A stretch of DNA of 64,000 nt, taken from the NCBI GenBank assembly GCA_024460105.1, contig JANFXS010000003.1, positions 62,001 to 126,000 of the forward strand, read 5' to 3'. The stretch is from Anaerotignum faecicola. Its GTDB lineage: Bacteria; Bacillota; Clostridia; Lachnospirales; Anaerotignaceae. The notes below the pieces were generated by a model that was given only the letters and a program-made list of their open reading frames with translations, was not told where the DNA came from and ran no database searches. The translations under genes and the position numbers were made by a program. This document shows positions 1 to 6,587 of the stretch, one piece after another. How positions within the stretch are numbered: position 1 is the first letter of the stretch; every line of letters starts with the position of its first letter.

Positions 1-378
1 ATGAACCCAATAGTAATGATACTTTTATATTGTGTTATTATTTTTGGAGTTATGTACTTCTTTTCAATAAGGCCGCAGAAAAAAAGAAATGCAGAAATGC
101 AGAAAATGAGAGAAAATATCAAAATCGGCGATCCCGTACTCCTTGCAAACGGTATGTTCGGTAAAGTAGTAGACATTACTGCTGAATGCTATGTTATCGA
201 ATTTGGAACAAACAGAGGCGTAAGAATACCTGTAATTAAACAGGAAGTTTATGCGAAGAAAGAGCCTAATCTTTCAAACAAACCTGAAGAAGAACCGGTT
301 CCCGAAAAGAAACCGTTATTCGGAAGCAAGAAGAAAGATGAAGAAAATAAAAAAGACGATATTGCCGAAGAAAAATAA
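1..378 (+). CDS. yajC: YajC, SecDF-associated preprotein translocase subunit
   Basis: A 125-residue protein with one N-terminal membrane helix (about residues 4-22) followed directly by the IRPQKKR motif that marks YajC, then a small cytoplasmic beta-domain (residues 40-85, KIGDPVLLANGMFGKV) and a charged Lys/Glu-rich tail of about 35 residues that is longer than in many homologues. YajC is a small membrane protein that associates with SecDF-YidC and supports Sec-dependent export. The ATG is the first base of the window, so an upstream start or upstream gene cannot be seen; the helix placement fits a complete N-terminus. A hairpin terminator follows 45 bases after the stop, so the gene ends its transcript. 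Confidence 0.9.
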   Translation: MNPIVMILLYCVIIFGVMYFFSIRPQKKRNAEMQKMRENIKIGDPVLLANGMFGKVVDITAECYVIEFGTNRGVRIPVIKQEVYAKKEPNLSNKPEEEPVPEKKPLFGSKKKDEENKKDDIAEEK

Positions 379-423
379 TTAACTTAAACCATCCGTTTCT
401 ATAGGAGGTTTATTTAGCGATAA

Positions 424-460
424 AAAGCCCAAAACAATATATGTTCTGGGCTTTCTTGTT
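424..460. terminator. Rho-independent terminator after yajC, probably bidirectional
   Basis: AAAGCCCA and TGGGCTTT form an 8-bp stem around a short AT-rich loop, followed on the plus strand by CTTGTTTTT. The converging spore-protein gene ends at 474, so the same hairpin can serve both strands. Confidence 0.8.
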
Positions 461-473
461 TTTAACTATTAAA

Positions 474-683
474 TTACAGGCTGCTTTCTCCGGCCATTTT
501 TCTTTCCTGCGCCTCAATCATTTTTTTAACCATATATCCGCCTACATAACCGTTCTGAGCAGATGTTAAATCACCGTTATAACCTTTTTTGAGTGGAACA
601 CCGATTTCATTAGCAACCTCGAATTTAAACTGTTCCAAAGCGCTCATTGCTTCGGGTACAGCTTTTCTGTTTCTTGACGCCAC
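474..683 (-). CDS. Alpha/beta-type small acid-soluble spore protein (SASP)
   Basis: A 69-residue protein starting ASRNRKAVPEAM with the family blocks KFEVANEIG and the NGDLTSAQNGYVGGYMVKKMI segment. SASPs of this type coat DNA in the dormant spore, protect it from UV and are degraded by the GPR protease at germination; the FEVANEIG block is where GPR cuts in the family. The start is taken as GTG at 683: GGAGG lies 7 bases upstream of it, whereas the TTG at 698 that would extend the frame overlaps the ribosome binding site. The gene stands alone between yajC and a phage-like island. It is direct evidence that the organism forms endospores. Regulation by a forespore sigma factor (sigma G) is expected for the family but I could not identify a convincing promoter. 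Confidence 0.93.
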   Translation of the reverse strand: MASRNRKAVPEAMSALEQFKFEVANEIGVPLKKGYNGDLTSAQNGYVGGYMVKKMIEAQERKMAGESSL

Positions 684-855
684 TGAAAACACCTCCAAAG
701 ATTTTTTAACAATTTATATAAAACAGCATTACTGCTGTAATAATATTATCGTCTATAATAAAATTAAAATCCATGAAGTTAATGGCCGCTGTGTTACTAT
801 TTTCTTTAAAGACTAAAGATGTTTTGACGAATTTTTAAATATTTAATCAGATATT

Positions 856-1200
856 TCATTTTTTTGCAGGTATATCGTCTGAAATTGTAACATAATTTTT
901 TGATGAAGATTTTTTCTCTTTGTTTTTAAGATCGAAATATATTTTAAGCGCTGTTGAATTGCCTTTAACGCACTGTTCAATTAAAGATTTAATAACCTTT
1001 GGATTTTCTCCTGTTATATGTATTGCAACAGCTTCTTCCATGTACTTCTCAAATTCGTCGTTTTTAAGCCATTTATAAAAAGTATTTTCATCAATTCCAC
1101 AATCATAATAAAAATTGTTATCTTCGTTGAAATTATAGTTTAAAAGCATCTCAACAAATTTTTTCTGTTTTGCGCTTACTCCTTTTTTAACTTCCGCTAT
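856..1200 (-). CDS. phBC6A51-like helix-turn-helix phage protein, putative ATA start
   Basis: Residues after the first ATG (1149) begin in the middle of a helix-turn-helix: CGIDENTFYKWLKNDEFEKYMEEA resembles the phBC6A51/terminase-small-subunit type HTH found in Firmicute prophages, followed by a block on repeated stimulation of ALKIYFDLKNK. Reading upstream in the same frame gives AEVKKGVSAKQKKFVEMLL, the expected first helix, back to an ATA codon at 1200-1198. AGGAGG sits 7 bases before this ATA and a TAA stop directly precedes it, so no ATG, GTG or TTG can open the complete protein (114 residues). Either ATA is used, or an ATG start has mutated and the gene is decaying. It is the last gene of a three-gene phage-like minus-strand cluster. 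Function in phages is presumed DNA packaging or regulation; in this island it is unknown. Confidence 0.55.
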   Translation of the reverse strand: MAEVKKGVSAKQKKFVEMLLNYNFNEDNNFYYDCGIDENTFYKWLKNDEFEKYMEEAVAIHITGENPKVIKSLIEQCVKGNSTALKIYFDLKNKEKKSSSKNYVTISDDIPAKK

Positions 1201-1258
1201 TTAACCACCTCCTATGTGTTTCACCCCATATAATATATCATAAACTAAACTTCTGTGG

Positions 1259-1663
1259 TTACCCATTTATAAGCTTACGTCTCTTCATATACAGTATACA
1301 AAAAAACAGTTTTCGTTTTTCATAAAACTGCCGCCGTCCGCAAGGCACATCCATGTATTCATATAATATCTTTTCGGTTACATTTCTAAGAATATAACCA
1401 TAGATATTGCTGTCTGCCTCAATGGCAGATTGCTCAATCATTTCTATGTCTTTTTTAAGAGAAATAGCTTTTTCTGCATTTGACAAAGTCGTGTTGCTTA
1501 TTTTTCTGTTGCCGGGCCTGAAACCATACTGAATTGAACTCACGCCATAACAGTTATTTATTTCCTGTTTCTTTTCTTTGTATTGAAGACAAAAATATTC
1601 CAGTTCTTTATAAGCATATTGAGATATGTTAAGTTCTTTATATAATTCGTCAATTATACTCAA
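1259..1663 (-). CDS. Phage-type late-regulator-like protein (RinA/ArpU-like, tentative)
   Basis: A 134-residue, all-helical looking protein. The N-terminal half is Tyr/Lys/Glu-rich (KELEYFCLQYKEKKQEI) and the C-terminal half has EADSNIYGYILRNVTEKILYEYMDVPCGRRQFYEKRKLFFCIL. The ending, an MxVPxGRRxFYxKRxxFF pattern, resembles small prophage proteins annotated as RinA- or ArpU-like late transcription activators, but I could not confirm the family by eye. The start is a TTG at 1663 with AGAGGA about 8 bases upstream. It lies 19 bases downstream of the Cro-like gene and upstream of the phBC6A51-like gene, on the same strand, consistent with a short phage early transcript. If not a regulator, it is simply a conserved prophage protein of unknown role. 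Confidence 0.5.
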   Translation of the reverse strand: MSIIDELYKELNISQYAYKELEYFCLQYKEKKQEINNCYGVSSIQYGFRPGNRKISNTTLSNAEKAISLKKDIEMIEQSAIEADSNIYGYILRNVTEKILYEYMDVPCGRRQFYEKRKLFFCILYMKRRKLING

Positions 1664-1682
1664 ATATAAATCCTCTTCCTTT

Positions 1683-1967
1683 TTATATTATTTTTCTCTT
1701 TTTATTGTCCGGATATTCATATATACTTTCGTATTGCGTTAAGCAACATGCGGGGAAAAAATATATACTTATATCATTTTTATCTATTCCAAGGATATGT
1801 ACAATTTTATCTGCTTCCTCAAGATTAAAATATGAATATCCATTTAATTTGTTTGATAACGCATCTGTACTCATTGAAAGCCTTTTTGCAAATTTTCGGT
1901 ACGAATAGTTTTTCTTTTTCATAAGCTTTTTTAATTCTGTCAGCTCACAGTATTTTTTCTCTCTCAT
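1683..1967 (-). CDS. Cro/C1-type phage regulator, DUF739-like
   Basis: A 94-residue protein with an N-terminal helix-turn-helix (residues 10-60: LMKKKNYSYRKFAKRLSMSTDALSNKLNG) and the downstream ISIYFFP segment seen in DUF739 phage repressor-like proteins. It starts at ATG 1967 behind AGGAGGAATGGGGAA. It is transcribed divergently from the XRE repressor at 2147, which is the classical immunity-region arrangement of a lambda-like or Firmicute prophage, and would be the Cro-like partner and first gene of the rightward phage transcript. A TTGACA -35 element for it (2042-2047) abuts the repeats likely used as operators. Confidence 0.75.
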   Translation of the reverse strand: MREKKYCELTELKKLMKKKNYSYRKFAKRLSMSTDALSNKLNGYSYFNLEEADKIVHILGIDKNDISIYFFPACCLTQYESIYEYPDNKKRKII

Positions 1968-2041
1968 TTCCCCATTCCTCCTAAATTATGTCTTTTTATG
2001 AAAATTTTATTCAACATAAAGTTATCACATAAAATACAAAC

Positions 2042-2117
2042 TGTCAACACGTTTCGACACGTTTCGGCAATCATGTCACGCTTCGTTATTGTCATATCAT
2101 ACAAATTCTGATATAAT
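2042..2117. promoter_or_regulatory. Divergent phage-type promoters with direct-repeat operators
   Basis: For the repressor gene on the plus strand there is TTGTCA (2089-2094), a 17-base spacer, and TATAAT (2112-2117). For the Cro-like gene on the minus strand a perfect TTGACA lies at 2042-2047, with only a weak -10 17 bases on. Between them are three copies of a CGTTTCG-like word in the same orientation: ACACGTTTCG at 2048-2057 and again at 2058-2067, exactly 10 bp apart, and CACGCTTCG ending at 2085, 19 bp further. One- and two-turn spacing suggests repressor binding on one face of the helix. Operator function is inferred. Confidence 0.7.
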
Positions 2118-2146
2118 TACCTCATAATTAAAGGGGGCAAAAACAA

Positions 2147-2518
2147 ATGAAAGCTGTAGAAAAAAGTGAATTCTCAAAAAGGCTTAAATCTCTTTTAGAA
2201 GAACGCGACGAATCAATTTATAAAATAAGCGATATACTGCATTTAAACCCAAGCACAATCTCAAGGTATAAAAACGGCATTTTGACGCCTAAACTTATTG
2301 TTATAGAAAAACTCGCCGAATATTTCAGTGTTAATCCTGTGTGGCTTATGGGATATGATGTGGACAAAGTTCCTGAATATGAAAGCAGAGGTGTGCGTAT
2401 GGAACACGAAAATAAAACCGCAGAAGAAATAATAAAATTATATGCAAATCTTCCAAAAGGTTTGCAGGATTATGTTCTGGACAAGATAATGAAAATTAAT
2501 GATAAAAATATTATATAA
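2147..2518 (+). CDS. XRE-family phage-type repressor (C1-like)
   Basis: A 123-residue protein. Residues 8-65 form a typical helix-turn-helix (SKRLKSLLEERDESIYKISDILHLNPSTISRYKNGILTPK) ending in the common phrase VNPVWLMGYDV. The C-terminal 45 residues are short and charged; there is no LexA-type serine-lysine protease domain, so it would not be inactivated by RecA-stimulated self-cleavage. ATG 2147 follows a run of five Gs at a normal distance. It faces the Cro-like gene across a shared operator region and is the likely master switch of the small phage-derived island at 856-2518. A bidirectional terminator follows immediately. Confidence 0.85.
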   Translation: MKAVEKSEFSKRLKSLLEERDESIYKISDILHLNPSTISRYKNGILTPKLIVIEKLAEYFSVNPVWLMGYDVDKVPEYESRGVRMEHENKTAEEIIKLYANLPKGLQDYVLDKIMKINDKNII

Positions 2519-2520
2519 AA

Positions 2521-2545
2521 AACGGCAGGAAGAACCTGCCGTTTC
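2521..2545. terminator. Bidirectional terminator between repressor and nitroreductase
   Basis: AACGGCAGG and CCTGCCGTT form a 9-bp stem around AAGAA, with A-rich sequence on the left and TTCTTATT on the right, so it can end both converging transcripts. Confidence 0.85.
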
Positions 2546-2548
2546 TTA

Positions 2549-3118
2549 TTAAATAACCGTTACTCTTCCTTCTTTCCTTTTTGGAGCTTTTGTTTCGGCA
2601 TCACTATAACCAAGCGTGATTGCGGCAATCAGCCTTCCCTTTCCCGGAGCAAAAGCTTCTCTCAGTTCATTTTCAACATGAAGAGGGGCTGTAAGCCAAC
2701 AGCTTGATATGCCTTTTGAATAAGCAGTCAATACAATATTCTGCATTGCTGCCGCTGCGCTTTCTACAGCCGCAAGCTCCTCATCATAATGTTCCTGCTG
2801 CAAAAAAGTCAAAATACATACCTTAGCTCCCCCAAGGCTTTTCACAAAATCCACCGTTTCGTTTATTACTTCTGGATGGGATTTAAATCTGTTATTAAGA
2901 ACCTTTTTAAGCCCAAATATACTTCCGTCCATAATGCGGCTTAACTTCTTCATACTTTCGCTGCTTCTGCATACAACAAAATACCATGGCTGCAAATTAA
3001 CGGCAGAAGGAGCCCAGCATGCCGCCTCCATTATTTCAGAAATGTCAATATCGCTTATAGGCTTATCATTATATCTGCGAACGCTTCTTCTGCCATAAAT
3101 AGCCTCTTTTAAATCCAT
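2549..3118 (-). CDS. Nitroreductase-family FMN oxidoreductase
   Basis: A 189-residue protein of the small nitroreductase family: the N-terminal RRSVRRYNDKPIS phosphate-binding motif, WAPSAVNLQPWYFVV (FMN contact), a central helix with the AAMQNIVLTAYSKGISSCW block, and the C-terminal AAITLGYSD. Such enzymes bind FMN as homodimers in the cytoplasm and reduce nitroaromatics, quinones or similar acceptors with NAD(P)H; the physiological substrate is not readable from sequence. The ATG at 3118 is preferred over an in-frame GTG at 3127 because AGGCGG lies 8 bases before it. It follows the ABC-F gene by 19 bases on the same strand and is probably cotranscribed with it. Confidence 0.88.
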   Translation of the reverse strand: MDLKEAIYGRRSVRRYNDKPISDIDISEIMEAACWAPSAVNLQPWYFVVCRSSESMKKLSRIMDGSIFGLKKVLNNRFKSHPEVINETVDFVKSLGGAKVCILTFLQQEHYDEELAAVESAAAAMQNIVLTAYSKGISSCWLTAPLHVENELREAFAPGKGRLIAAITLGYSDAETKAPKRKEGRVTVI

Positions 3119-3137
3119 ATTTAACACCGCCTGTTTA

Positions 3138-4757
3138 TTACATAAATTTTTCTCTGAGACTGTCTACAACTTCGTCTTCAATATACTCGTCGAATGTTTC
3201 AGCCCTATCAATAATTCCGTTTGGAAGTATTTCAATGATTCTGTTGGCTATAGTATGCACAAACTGATGGTCATGGGAATCAAAAAGCAGAGTACCTTTG
3301 AAGTCTATAAGTCCTTCATTTAAAGCGGTAATACTTTCGAGATCGAGATGGTTCGTAGGCTCGTCAAGTATTAAGACATTTGCTCCGCTAATCATCATTT
3401 TACACAGCATGCATCGTACTCTCTCGCCACCACTCAATACTTTTGCGCTTTTTGTGGCCTCTTCACCGCTGAAAAGCATCCTTCCAAGCCAGCCGCGAAT
3501 ATCGGCGTCATATTTTTCGCCGTCTTTTGCATATGGCCTTAACCATTCAATAAGCGAATCCTCGCAATCGTCAAAATACTCGTTGTTATCTTTAGGGAAA
3601 TAAGCCCGGCTTGTAGTTATTCCCCATTTGAAGCTGCCTTCGTCCGGCTCAATTTCTCCCATGAGTATTTTAAATAATGTTGTTCTTGCAATTTCATCGG
3701 TTCCGACAAAAGCTACTTTGTCATTAGGATTTATTATAAAACTAACATTATTAAGAACTTTTCTGTCGCCTATAGTTTTACTTATCCCTTTAACTTCAAG
3801 AAGGTCGTTTCCAACTTCCCTGTCCTGTTTAAAGTTAACAAATGGGTATCTTCTGGAAGAAGGCTTTATATTGTCAAGTTGAAGGTTGTCAAGAAGTTTT
3901 TTTCTTGACGTAGCCTGTTTGCTTTTTGACGCATTTGCGCTGAACCTCTGTATGAACTCCTGAAGCTCTTTCATTTTCTGTTCGGTGCGCTTGTTTTGGT
4001 CTTTAAGCTGACGCTGCGTCATTTGAGTGTATCCATACCAGAAATCATAGTTTCCCACAAACATTGTAATTTTTCCATAATCAATATCTGCAATGTGCGT
4101 ACAAATTTTATTCAAAAAGTGCCTGTCATGCGATACGACTATAACAGTGTTTTCAAAATCCATAAGGAAATCTTCAAGCCATTTGATAGACTTTAAATCC
4201 AAATGGTTTGTAGGCTCGTCCAGAAGCAGTATATCAGGGTTTCCGAAAAGAGCTTGGGCAAGCAGCACTTTAACTTTCTGATTTCCTGTAAGTTCGCTCA
4301 TTTGAGCATAATGAAATTCGTTTGTTATTCCAAGACCGTTAAGAAGTATTTCCGCATCGCTTTCAGCCGTCCAGCCGTCCAGCTCCGCAAATTCCGCCTC
4401 AAGTTCCGAAACTCTTATCCCGTCGTCATCATTAAAATCGGGTTTTGCATAAAGCGCTTCTTTTTCCTGCATAATTTCATAAAGCCGTTTATGTCCATAC
4501 AATACTGTCTGAACAACAGAAAAATCATCAAATTCAAAATGGTCCTGTTTTAAAACCGCAAGCCTCTCGCCAGGAGTAATGGAAACATACCCCTTATTAG
4601 GCTCAATTTCACCTGACAGTATTTTAAGGAATGTACTTTTTCCCGTTCCGTTTGCCCCTATAAGCCCATAGCAGTTCCCTTTTGTGAAATTAACATTAAC
4701 ATCTTTAAATAATGTTCTTCCTCCGTATTGAAGTGTAACTGAATTTGCACTAATCAT
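3138..4757 (-). CDS. ykpA: ABC-F family ATPase (YkpA/YbiT type)
   Basis: A 539-residue soluble protein with two ABC ATPase domains and no membrane segments. Domain 1 has Walker A GANGTGKST (about residues 34-42), signature LTGNQKV and Walker B LLLDEPTNHLDL. A charged linker (about 245-285) contains the RFSANASKSKQATSRKK block characteristic of YkpA/YbiT. Domain 2 has LSGGERVRC and ILDEPTNHLDL but a degenerate Walker A (GTDEIARTTL, lacking the P-loop lysine). As I recall them, Bacillus YkpA homologues show the same loss, so it is a family trait and not damage. ABC-F proteins act on ribosomes stalled during translation; this subgroup is not a dedicated antibiotic-resistance one, though that cannot be excluded by sequence alone. 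Confidence 0.92.
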   Translation of the reverse strand: MISANSVTLQYGGRTLFKDVNVNFTKGNCYGLIGANGTGKSTFLKILSGEIEPNKGYVSITPGERLAVLKQDHFEFDDFSVVQTVLYGHKRLYEIMQEKEALYAKPDFNDDDGIRVSELEAEFAELDGWTAESDAEILLNGLGITNEFHYAQMSELTGNQKVKVLLAQALFGNPDILLLDEPTNHLDLKSIKWLEDFLMDFENTVIVVSHDRHFLNKICTHIADIDYGKITMFVGNYDFWYGYTQMTQRQLKDQNKRTEQKMKELQEFIQRFSANASKSKQATSRKKLLDNLQLDNIKPSSRRYPFVNFKQDREVGNDLLEVKGISKTIGDRKVLNNVSFIINPNDKVAFVGTDEIARTTLFKILMGEIEPDEGSFKWGITTSRAYFPKDNNEYFDDCEDSLIEWLRPYAKDGEKYDADIRGWLGRMLFSGEEATKSAKVLSGGERVRCMLCKMMISGANVLILDEPTNHLDLESITALNEGLIDFKGTLLFDSHDHQFVHTIANRIIEILPNGIIDRAETFDEYIEDEVVDSLREKFM

Positions 4758-4948
4758 ATTTCGAATTCTCCTTCGCAGTAATTAAATTATTTAAAAATTC
4801 GGCTTTATTTGAAAATCTGCTTTTATATTTGCAGTTTGCTTATGCAATATACGTCAATGCCCATATTTAGGTATTGTATAATAATTACAGCTTTATTGCA
4901 ATACTTACCGAAAACATAAAGCATTCCGAAAACAACAGAATTAAAAAT

Positions 4949-4978
4949 TTAAAGCCGGTAATTAATACCGGCTTTAAA
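4949..4978 (-). terminator. Rho-independent terminator of nrdR
   Basis: AAAGCCGGTA and TACCGGCTTT make a 10-bp perfect stem around ATTAA; on the minus strand the hairpin is followed by AAATTTTTAATT. It lies directly after the nrdR stop. Confidence 0.85.
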
Positions 4979-4983
4979 TATTA

Positions 4984-5448
4984 CTATTTTATATCTTTTT
5001 CGCTGAGCATTTTGGCAAGTTCATCCATAAATGTATTGATATCCGTAAATTGCCTGTAAACCGATGCAAACCTTACATATGCAACTTCGTCTATATTCTT
5101 AAGCTTATCCATTACCATGTTTCCTATATCTTTGCTTGAAACTTCTCTGTCCATGCTGCCCATAACGGTATTTTCAATACTGTCGCAAAGTTCTTCAATC
5201 TGCTTAACCGTTATAGGGCGCTTATTGCAGCTTTTCATAATGCCGCCCATAAGCTTCTGTTTGTCGAAAAATTCTCTTGTCCCGTCGTTTTTTATAACCG
5301 TCATGGGGATTGTGTCGATACGTTCATATGTCGTAAATCTTTTTCCGCATTTTTCGCATAATCTCCTGCGCCTAATGGTTGTATTATCGTCTTGGCCTCT
5401 CGAATCAATAACTTTTGTATCGTCGTTATTACAAAAAGGGCATTTCAC
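4984..5448 (-). CDS. nrdR: NrdR, ribonucleotide reductase transcriptional repressor
   Basis: A 154-residue protein: zinc-ribbon CPFC (residues 3-6) paired with CEKCGKRF (about 31-38) and then an ATP-cone domain with FDKQKLMGGIMKSCNKRP. NrdR senses (d)ATP through the cone and represses ribonucleotide reductase genes by binding paired 16-bp boxes. The start is GTG 5448, seven bases after GGGGAGG; an upstream in-frame codon would add five residues not found in the family. The target operon nrdDG lies about 1.1 kb away on the other strand, and two candidate NrdR boxes lie directly in front of it. Confidence 0.96.
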   Translation of the reverse strand: MKCPFCNNDDTKVIDSRGQDDNTTIRRRRLCEKCGKRFTTYERIDTIPMTVIKNDGTREFFDKQKLMGGIMKSCNKRPITVKQIEELCDSIENTVMGSMDREVSSKDIGNMVMDKLKNIDEVAYVRFASVYRQFTDINTFMDELAKMLSEKDIK

Positions 5449-5542
5449 AAATATTCCTCCCCCCAAATACTTATATATAAAAAAGTATAATGCACAAAAT
5501 GTTACAGGTCAACATAAAATATTAGTTTTTTGGCAATTATTG

Positions 5543-5990
5543 TTACATACCGATATATTTTATATATTCTTTTGAAGTCATAAGATACATTTTAATCTCT
5601 TCATTTGTTTTTTCCGTAATATGCATAAGTTACGCCATTTAATGTCCCGCATCGTCAACAAAGCAGAGATGGCGTTTCACAGCATGCCGCCGTTCCTGTA
5701 TATCTCAAGTACATGGCTGCACGGAGAAAACATGGTTTTCATTATTCTAAAGTTATTTTCGCCCGGAAATCTATGATTTGAAATTACAACAAACTTTTGT
5801 TTCCTATTCTTAATATCAATTAGATCAAAACTTCCTTTATCCCTGATAATTTGCGGTATTTTAAGCGGCGCAAGCCTGTCGATAAAATTTTTAATGGCGG
5901 CGGTCATACTTGATGTATATACCGGCGTTGCAAAACAAACAACGCCATCTGCGCCGCTTTTCCTACGGCAAGCATATTGCAATGCCCAAA
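5543..5990 (-). pseudogene. Broken flavodoxin-like NAD(P)H:FMN oxidoreductase
   Basis: The open part (5677-5982) contains GADGVVCFATPVYTSSM and AAIKNFIDRL, the flavin-binding loop and helix of NADPH-dependent FMN reductases and iron-sulfur flavoproteins, and a later ILEIYRNGG-like stretch. The first 70 or so residues of the family, with the GSPR phosphate loop and any cysteine cluster, are missing. After the stop at 5677 another frame resumes as a helical tail (TEKTNEEIKMYLM...) ending at 5543, consistent with a frameshift or small deletion. The truncated 5' end coincides with a fragment of the dispersed repeat at 5987-6040, suggesting that a rearrangement at the repeat destroyed the gene. 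No ribosome binding site is evident. Confidence 0.7.
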
Positions 5991-6040
5991 TGCGGAAAAT
6001 TTTTCTTGTGAGTCGCGTATCACATCGTAAAGCGAAGCTA
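5987..6040 (+). repeat. Fragment of the dispersed hairpin repeat (copy 4)
   Basis: AAATGCGGAAAATTTTTCTTGTG followed by a stretch ending GCGAAGCTA matches the right end of the full element at 49341-49622 (AAATGCGGAAAATTTTTCC..., ...CTGAAGCTA). The copy is degenerate after the first 25 bases. It is located at the broken 5' end of the flavodoxin pseudogene. Confidence 0.6.
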
Positions 6041-6127
6041 AACGCAATTCAACAAACGCACTGTTGACACATTTCCAATCCATATGAAAGTATAGTTACA
6101 GTTTAAAATTTCATCAATTTTTATGGA

Positions 6128-6388
6128 CTATTCCGGCACAAACATCATCTCGTCCAGTATAATATCGACAAGTATAACATCATCGCCGATGCGCCTGATA
6201 CAATCCCATGGGATCCTAAACTCCCTTTCACGGCATAATACTCCGAAAAATCTGTTTCCTTCAGGAACAATTATCTTGCATATTTTCCCGCTCCTCAGAT
6301 CCAGCTCAAGGTCACATACATACCCCAGCCGCATTCCGTCACATACGTTTATTACTTCTTTTTTTCTAAAACAGCTAAAGGTTTCCAT
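6128..6388 (-). CDS. YlmC/YmxH-family sporulation protein (PRC-barrel-like)
   Basis: An 86-residue protein with the family layout: FRKKEVINVCDGMRLGYVCDLELDLRSGKICKIIVP, then FREREFRIPWDCIRRIGDDVILVDI. This small beta-barrel family (YlmC/YmxH) is widespread in spore-forming Firmicutes and is annotated as a sporulation protein; its molecular function is not established. The short acidic C-terminus is complete. It is a single-gene unit on the minus strand, divergent from nrdD, with a 200-bp intergenic region shared with the nrdD control region. Confidence 0.85.
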   Translation of the reverse strand: METFSCFRKKEVINVCDGMRLGYVCDLELDLRSGKICKIIVPEGNRFFGVLCREREFRIPWDCIRRIGDDVILVDIILDEMMFVPE

Positions 6389-6495
6389 GCAAATTCCCCT
6401 TTTTATCTATTCTTACTAACATATGTAAGTAAAGTTAAGAACAGACCACATTTATTTTTATTTAACATTTACATTGACGAAGTTAAATTTTAGAT

Positions 6496-6544
6496 ATACA
6501 ATATGTATGCATGTTTATTATATCAAAACTACTATATATTGTGT
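6496..6544 (+). promoter_or_regulatory. Candidate NrdR boxes upstream of nrdDG
   Basis: The 16-mer at 6529-6544 (CTACTATATATTGTGT) matches the NrdR consensus ACACWATATATWGTGT at 14 of 16 positions. A weaker one at 6496-6511 matches at 10 of 16. Their centres are 33 bp apart, close to the three-turn spacing typical of paired NrdR boxes, and they end 43 bp before the nrdD start. nrdR itself is in this window. Confidence 0.7.
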
Positions 6545-6587
6545 TTTAAATAAAAATTAGGGACAAATTGTCAAGGGGGATAAAATA

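Noticed and set aside
589-816. Plus-strand open frame over the SASP gene
   Set aside because: Lies antisense to a clear SASP gene and its leader; no ribosome binding site or family features.
3700-3760. Degenerate second Walker A of the ABC-F protein as a sign of gene decay
   Set aside because: The same loss of the P-loop lysine is, as I recall, typical of YkpA/YbiT relatives; the rest of the domain is intact.
5117-5575. 152-codon plus-strand frame over nrdR
   Set aside because: It is the complement of the nrdR coding frame with low-complexity sequence and no start signals.
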